From NCBI GenBank assembly GCA_035340715.1, contig DAOQTX010000011.1, positions 1 through 56,835 of the forward strand: a stretch of 56,835 nt of DNA, in the 5' to 3' direction. This document shows positions 52,801-56,835 of the stretch, in pieces. The translations under genes were made by a program, and so were the position numbers. The notes under the pieces are model-generated. The model had not been told where the DNA came from and did no database searches. It saw only the letters and a list, made by a program, of their open reading frames with translations. Every line of letters begins with the position of its first letter. The first letter of the stretch is position 1. Source of the DNA: DAOQTX01 sp035340715 (lineage in GTDB: Bacteria > Bacteroidota > Bacteroidia > AKYH767-A > OLB10).

Positions 52801-54142
52801 AAATTTTATTGAAAAAAGTAAAACGAGCGTCTCCGATCAGGCGAGAAAGAACATTATTGATGCGGCACTGCAAACCTACACACAACACCACAATACCGCA
52901 CTTGAGCAATTCAGTTCTGTAAACACAGTCAAACAGAAGGCAGCTCATATTCGCTGGAAAGCAATCAATAATCTTGAAAAATATCTGATAGAGTTTGAGT
53001 CAGTATTTCATAAAAATGGAGGTAAGTTAATTTGGGCGCAAAATGCCGAACAAGCAGTAGATGAAATCGAAAACATTATCCGGCAACATCAATCAAAGAT
53101 ATTGTACAAAAGCAAATCGGCTGTATGCGATGAAATTAATTTAGTAGATGCATTGAACGAGCGCGGAATTAAATCGATTGAAACCGATACCGGGCAATTC
53201 ATCATAAGACAAAACAATGAGAAGGCAGAACATATGGTGGCACCGGCCATTCATAAAAGTAAGAGCGATGTGTTTGAACTTCTTAAAAACGATTTTGATT
53301 TTGATGCGAAGTCTGACGTTCATCAGGCCGTTAACTTTACTTCAAACTTAATTAAAGAAAAGATTAAAGAAGGAAAAGTAACCATTAGTGGCGCAAACTT
53401 TTTATGTGCCGATGCCGGAGCCATAGCCATAACCGAAAACGAAGGTAATATTTTTTATTCTATAGGAAATGCCAAAGCGCATATCGTGCTCACCGGTATT
53501 GATAAAATGCTTCCTTCTATAAATGATCTCGATCTTTTTTTACCACTGCTTTCCACTTTTGCAAGTGGTGAGTCATTGAGTTCGTTCAATCATATAATAA
53601 CAGCGCCTCAAAGAGGGAAGGAACTTTATCTAATCTTGTTGGACAATGGACGTAGCAATGCGTTGAGCGATAAAGAAACCCGTCCGGTAATGTCTTGTAT
53701 TAAATGTGGTGCTTGTCAAAATGTATGTCCTGTATTGCGAGCCACTGGAAATATTGCCCTATCGTTTGAGCATGGAGGCCCTTCGGGCAACTTGCAAAAT
53801 GCACTAAAAAATAATCCGAAGGAGCAAAGCCACTTATTTGAGCTAAGCACTTTGTGCGGAAAATGTGATACCGTTTGTCCGGTGAATATAAATCTCCACA
53901 AATTGTATTTATATGGACGAAAAAACCACAGCGATCAAAACAACGGATTGAGTACAGGTAAACTCAACATGTTTTTATGGAAAAAGAGTGTTGCTAAGAG
54001 AGGAGCCTACAATTTTGCATCGGGTAAAATGAGAAAGGTTGTAGTAGAAACTTACTTTAAATCTGGACTTAAACCGTACAACTTAACACTGAGCGAAAAA
54101 TCGTTCAATGACATGTGGAGAGAGCAAATGATGCTGAATTAG
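52784..54142 (+). CDS. lutB: LutB-like lactate-utilisation iron-sulfur protein
   Basis: LUD-domain protein with two C-terminal ferredoxin motifs, like the LutB subunit that oxidises L-lactate with LutA and LutC. It has 452 residues from ATG 52784; a TTG 15 nt upstream is less likely. The N-terminal LUD domain (about 60-290) has SGANFLCADAGAIAITENEGN. Iron-sulfur ligands are C305-x2-C308-x2-C311-x3-C315 and C358-x2-C361-x3-C365. lutA and lutC are absent here, so a partner elsewhere or a different substrate is likely. It overlaps the M28 gene by 17 nt. Confidence 0.85.
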   Translation: MKTEIENFIEKSKTSVSDQARKNIIDAALQTYTQHHNTALEQFSSVNTVKQKAAHIRWKAINNLEKYLIEFESVFHKNGGKLIWAQNAEQAVDEIENIIRQHQSKILYKSKSAVCDEINLVDALNERGIKSIETDTGQFIIRQNNEKAEHMVAPAIHKSKSDVFELLKNDFDFDAKSDVHQAVNFTSNLIKEKIKEGKVTISGANFLCADAGAIAITENEGNIFYSIGNAKAHIVLTGIDKMLPSINDLDLFLPLLSTFASGESLSSFNHIITAPQRGKELYLILLDNGRSNALSDKETRPVMSCIKCGACQNVCPVLRATGNIALSFEHGGPSGNLQNALKNNPKEQSHLFELSTLCGKCDTVCPVNINLHKLYLYGRKNHSDQNNGLSTGKLNMFLWKKSVAKRGAYNFASGKMRKVVVETYFKSGLKPYNLTLSEKSFNDMWREQMMLN

Positions 54143-54169
54143 ATTCTTTTTTTATCGATCTTGAAAAGG

Positions 54170-54177
54170 TATATTTG
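54170..54177 (+). promoter_or_regulatory. -7 box for the MbnP-like pair, almost touching ATG
   Basis: TATATTTG matches TAnnTTTG and ends 4 nt before ATG 54182, predicting a leaderless transcript. It also excludes the upstream TTG at 54161. Confidence 0.5.
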
Positions 54178-54181
54178 TTAT

Positions 54182-54937
54182 ATGAGAACACTATTGGTTC
54201 TAATGATTTTGCTCATGTGTTGGTCGTGTAAAAAGGAGAACCCTGCCCAACAACCTGCAGATATTGAAACCGGTACTCTACGTTTAGAGTTTGAACATTT
54301 TGCTGACAATACATCTTTGCTGTATCATACATGGTATGTCAATGCGAATAACGACAGCTTTACAGTTAGTTTTTTGAAATATTATATCAGCAATATTTCA
54401 ATTTCTAATGCTAATGCAGCGAATTGGAAAGAAGAGAATAGCTACCATTTGGTGGAACATCATAATGGTTCAACTTCTGTTATCACAGTTAATAATGTTC
54501 CTGTGGGCAGCTTTACAAAACTAAATTGTGGATTAGGTGTTGATTCCATTAGAAATGTAAGCGGCTCGCAAACAGGCGCATTAGATCCTTCAAATAATAT
54601 GTTTTGGAGTTGGAACAGTGGATATATTTTTTTTAAAATGGAAGGCTTAGCTCCTAAAAGCCCAACTACGGTTTACACTTTCCATGTTGGAGGATTTAAT
54701 AGTCCTAACTCTGCCTACAGAGATTTGGAATTTAGTTTGACAACAAACCCATTGATAATCAGCAAAGGAAAAACATCAACGATAAAAATAAAGGGAGATG
54801 CAATGGCATTTATGAATAATCCGAATCCATTGAACTTAGCATTCAACAATAATATAAGCACACCGGGCCATGCCACACAAGTGGCTGCCGACAACTATGC
54901 CAATATGTTTTCAGTTTTGTCCGTTATTAATAACTAG
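54182..54937 (+). CDS. MbnP-like lipoprotein
   Basis: A 251-residue lipoprotein of the MbnP family, which in methanotrophs binds copper and is modified by a partner di-heme enzyme. A lipoprotein signal ends at Cys16 (MCWSC) with Lys-Lys after it. The conserved core has LRLEFEHF (about 33-40), LKYYISNISI and MFWSWNSGYIFFKMEG, with Trp142 and Trp144. Conserved tryptophans are the sites converted to kynurenine in the known MbnP system; which one applies here is unproven. It is followed 4 nt later by a di-heme MauG/MbnH-type gene, the usual partner. No methanobactin precursor is seen nearby. Confidence 0.75.
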   Translation: MRTLLVLMILLMCWSCKKENPAQQPADIETGTLRLEFEHFADNTSLLYHTWYVNANNDSFTVSFLKYYISNISISNANAANWKEENSYHLVEHHNGSTSVITVNNVPVGSFTKLNCGLGVDSIRNVSGSQTGALDPSNNMFWSWNSGYIFFKMEGLAPKSPTTVYTFHVGGFNSPNSAYRDLEFSLTTNPLIISKGKTSTIKIKGDAMAFMNNPNPLNLAFNNNISTPGHATQVAADNYANMFSVLSVINN

Positions 54938-54941
54938 GAAA

Positions 54942-55976
54942 ATGAAAAATAATATATTTCTAATAGTCATTTCGTTGCTGTCATTTATATCGTGTCAGCG
55001 CGATCCCTCATTAGAAATTGCTGAAAGCGAAAAGGAAATCAAATTTTATGTACCACAAGGATTTCCGCCTGCGCACTATCAGTTTACAAACAATCCCATC
55101 ACACAAAAAGGATTTGAATTAGGGCGCTCGCTATTTTATGATCCCATTTTATCGAAAGACAATACCATTTCTTGCGGTTCGTGTCATCAATTGCATGCAG
55201 CTTTTGCGCACAGCGACCATGCATTAAGTCATGGCATTAATGGTTTGTTTGGAAATCGAAATTCTCCGGCTCTTTTTAATACGGCATGGTGGACATCATT
55301 TTTTTGGGATGGAGGTGTAAATCATATTGAAGTGCAACCAATTGCACCTATAACCAATCCCGTTGAAATGGATGAAACCTTGGCCAATGTAATTGCTAAA
55401 CTGCAAGCTCATCCAAACTATCCTTCCAGATTTAATCAAGCTTTTGGTAGCGATAGTATAACATCGCAGAATATGTTAAAAGCTTTAGCACAGTTTATGG
55501 GCGCTATGATTTCGGCCGATTCGAAATACGATAAATACATCCGGCAAGAAAATGGAGTCACGTTAACAAATGCAGAGCTAAATGGAATGAATATTTTCAA
55601 TGCAAAATGTGCCACATGCCATACTCCGCCTTTGTTTACCGATTTTTCTTTCCGCAATAATGGATTATATGCCACCTTCCCTGTCGATTCGGGAAGAGCA
55701 AGAATAACCGGAGATGTGAACGATATTGGAAAGTTTAAAGTGCCATCGTTGAGAAACATTGTTGTTACCAAACCATATATGCACGATGGATCAATCAATC
55801 AACTGGCCGATGTTTTAGAACATTACAATAGTGGAATACAAAGCTCTGCCACACTCGATCCTTTACTGAGTTCAGGAATTAGTTTGAGCAATCAGGAAAA
55901 ATCGGATCTGCTAAGTTTTCTTGCTACACTGACCGATTATACATTCATCAACGATCAGCGCTTTGCAGAACAATAA
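54942..55976 (+). CDS. Di-heme peroxidase, MauG/MbnH type lipoprotein
   Basis: Di-heme c-type cytochrome of the CcpA/MauG/MbnH superfamily, 344 residues from ATG 54942; the open frame extends 72 nt upstream but inside the MbnP gene. It has a lipobox with Cys18 (FISC) and two heme sites, CGSCH at 78-82 and CATCH at 223-227. WWTSFFWDGG lies between the domains, and the C-terminal pattern is PSLRNIVVTKPYMHDGS. It could be a peroxide scavenger or oxidise the MbnP-like protein. The 4-nt gap and shared lipoprotein anchoring favour the second. Confidence 0.85.
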   Translation: MKNNIFLIVISLLSFISCQRDPSLEIAESEKEIKFYVPQGFPPAHYQFTNNPITQKGFELGRSLFYDPILSKDNTISCGSCHQLHAAFAHSDHALSHGINGLFGNRNSPALFNTAWWTSFFWDGGVNHIEVQPIAPITNPVEMDETLANVIAKLQAHPNYPSRFNQAFGSDSITSQNMLKALAQFMGAMISADSKYDKYIRQENGVTLTNAELNGMNIFNAKCATCHTPPLFTDFSFRNNGLYATFPVDSGRARITGDVNDIGKFKVPSLRNIVVTKPYMHDGSINQLADVLEHYNSGIQSSATLDPLLSSGISLSNQEKSDLLSFLATLTDYTFINDQRFAEQ

Positions 55977-55984
55977 GCAATGAT

Positions 55985-56835
55985 CTATTGTTTGATTATT
56001 TTTAAATGATGTTGATGATCCTTCGCATCGATTACAGAAACTAAATAAATACCCGCCACTAGTTTTTCTACATCAATGGATGTTGAGTATTCGTCTATAT
56101 GATAGCGTTTAAGCAATTGACCACGCAAGGTGTATATTTCAACCTGCTTAAGTTTTACTTTAGCTTCAATAAAAAAAAGATCGCTTACAGGATTAGGGAA
56201 AAGGTGAATACCTGTTTTACTAAAAGTATTCTCTGAATGTCCTAAACTGAGTTCATCAACAATTACCAATCCTTCTGTGGCAGTACCAATCCAAAGTTCA
56301 GCCATTGATAAATTCATACAGCGGACATAGGAATCGGGCATGGCGGAATTTGTACTGTCGAGGTTTTGGAAAAACACCCCCTTTTTTATGATCAATCCTT
56401 TATCAATAGTACCTGCGTATTGTGTGTTTAAAGATTTCACCAATATAGATGTGGCATTATTACTGGCTATGGTTGATGTGCTGGTATTGTATAATAAAAT
56501 ACTTCCTGTTTGAGGCACCCTTGCTCCTATTCCTGCATTCGCAAAAGCCATCCACACATTTCCATTGGCATCCTTGTCTAAACCCAACACCGTATTATCG
56601 GGCAATTGGTTCGGAAAAGTAAAGACACTCCATGTCGTATCTTCTATAATGACCAATCCACCATTAATGGTTCCCAAATACACCGTACTGTCGTCTATAT
56701 ATATATCTGCAATGTTGTTCGACATCAATGGAGAGTTAAACATATTGTAAATGGTCCACGAGGTGTCTTTGAATACTGCTATACCTCCTGTAGTTGCAGC
56801 CCAAACAAAACTACTATCATCCATATCAATGCTTC
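55985..56835 (-). CDS. T9SS cargo protein with propeller repeats, truncated by window edge
   Basis: C-terminal part of an exported protein; the frame stays open to the right edge (in-frame codons continue past the ATG at 56824), so the true start is outside. At least 282 residues are visible. There are repeated blades of the form D-x-S-x-V-W-x-x-T-x-G-G-I (VWAATTGGIAVF, WMAFANAGIGARV, LWIGTATEGLVIV), a regulator-type beta propeller. A T9SS sorting domain begins LFPNPVSDLFFIE and runs to the end. It is convergent with the di-heme gene (8-nt gap). Confidence 0.82.
   Translation of the reverse strand, partial: SIDMDDSSFVWAATTGGIAVFKDTSWTIYNMFNSPLMSNNIADIYIDDSTVYLGTINGGLVIIEDTTWSVFTFPNQLPDNTVLGLDKDANGNVWMAFANAGIGARVPQTGSILLYNTSTSTIASNNATSILVKSLNTQYAGTIDKGLIIKKGVFFQNLDSTNSAMPDSYVRCMNLSMAELWIGTATEGLVIVDELSLGHSENTFSKTGIHLFPNPVSDLFFIEAKVKLKQVEIYTLRGQLLKRYHIDEYSTSIDVEKLVAGIYLVSVIDAKDHQHHLKIIKQ

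Noticed and set aside
54870..54941. Upstream extension of the di-heme gene into the MbnP-like gene
   Set aside because: The extension precedes a good lipoprotein signal beginning at ATG 54942 and overlaps conserved coding sequence in another frame.
1..56835. tRNA, rRNA, insertion sequences or prophage genes
   Set aside because: No cloverleaf, transposase, integrase or phage structural gene was recognised on either strand.

Overview
The window comes from a member of the phylum Bacteroidota. The evidence is: secreted proteins ending in type IX secretion (T9SS) C-terminal sorting domains with the YPNP signature; an F-type ATP synthase operon whose a subunit has a long leader-bearing N-terminus and which lacks atpD and atpC; A+T-rich DNA with few Shine-Dalgarno-like sites; and repeated Bacteroidota-type -7 promoter boxes (TAnnTTTG) just upstream of genes. 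The sequence does not let me place it more finely than phylum.

Layout. 292-5357 (minus): atpB-E-F-H-A-G, coding the membrane sector and most of F1, with a strong RNA hairpin between atpE and atpF and an intrinsic terminator after atpG. 5556-9299: a very large orphan NtrY-like membrane histidine kinase, then a small antisense zinc-ribbon gene. 9636-12437: trkA-trkH potassium uptake. 12514-15882: two divergent T9SS cargo proteins. 15930-19607: gpsA and an M1 aminopeptidase lipoprotein. 19608-20630: rnhA with a MarC-family gene. 20759-25656: a geranylgeranyl-reductase-like flavoprotein, then a minus-strand operon of two glycosyltransferases and uvrC. 25706-27126: meaB and a TPR protein.

27283-41265 (minus) is a cell-surface polysaccharide locus transcribed from the export lipoprotein end: Wza-like lipoprotein, Wzc-like chain-length protein, Wzx flippase, three GT4 glycosyltransferases, two O-antigen polymerase/ligase-like proteins, a hexapeptide acyltransferase, and an unusual translationally coupled pair made of an APH-fold phosphotransferase and a nucleotidyltransferase/thymidylate-kinase-like fusion. 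Most junctions overlap by 4-44 nt, so it reads as one co-translated unit. No initiating sugar-phosphate transferase or nucleotide-sugar genes are present.

41456-56835: thioredoxin-like protein and RNase R; a 1230-residue Asp-box propeller T9SS protein; a MORN-repeat protein coupled to quinolinate synthase; a 580-nt A+T-rich gap with inverted repeats and a DnaA-box match; rpiB, an M28 peptidase and a LutB-like iron-sulfur protein in an overlapping cluster; an MbnP-like/di-heme MauG-family lipoprotein pair; and a T9SS propeller protein cut by the window edge.

Most genes are ordinary housekeeping or surface functions. The best candidates for something less described are the APH plus nucleotidyltransferase-kinase pair, the degenerate Wzc kinase domain, the MbnP/MbnH-like pair, the atpE/atpF hairpin, and -7 boxes lying only 4 nt before start codons, which suggest leaderless mRNAs.
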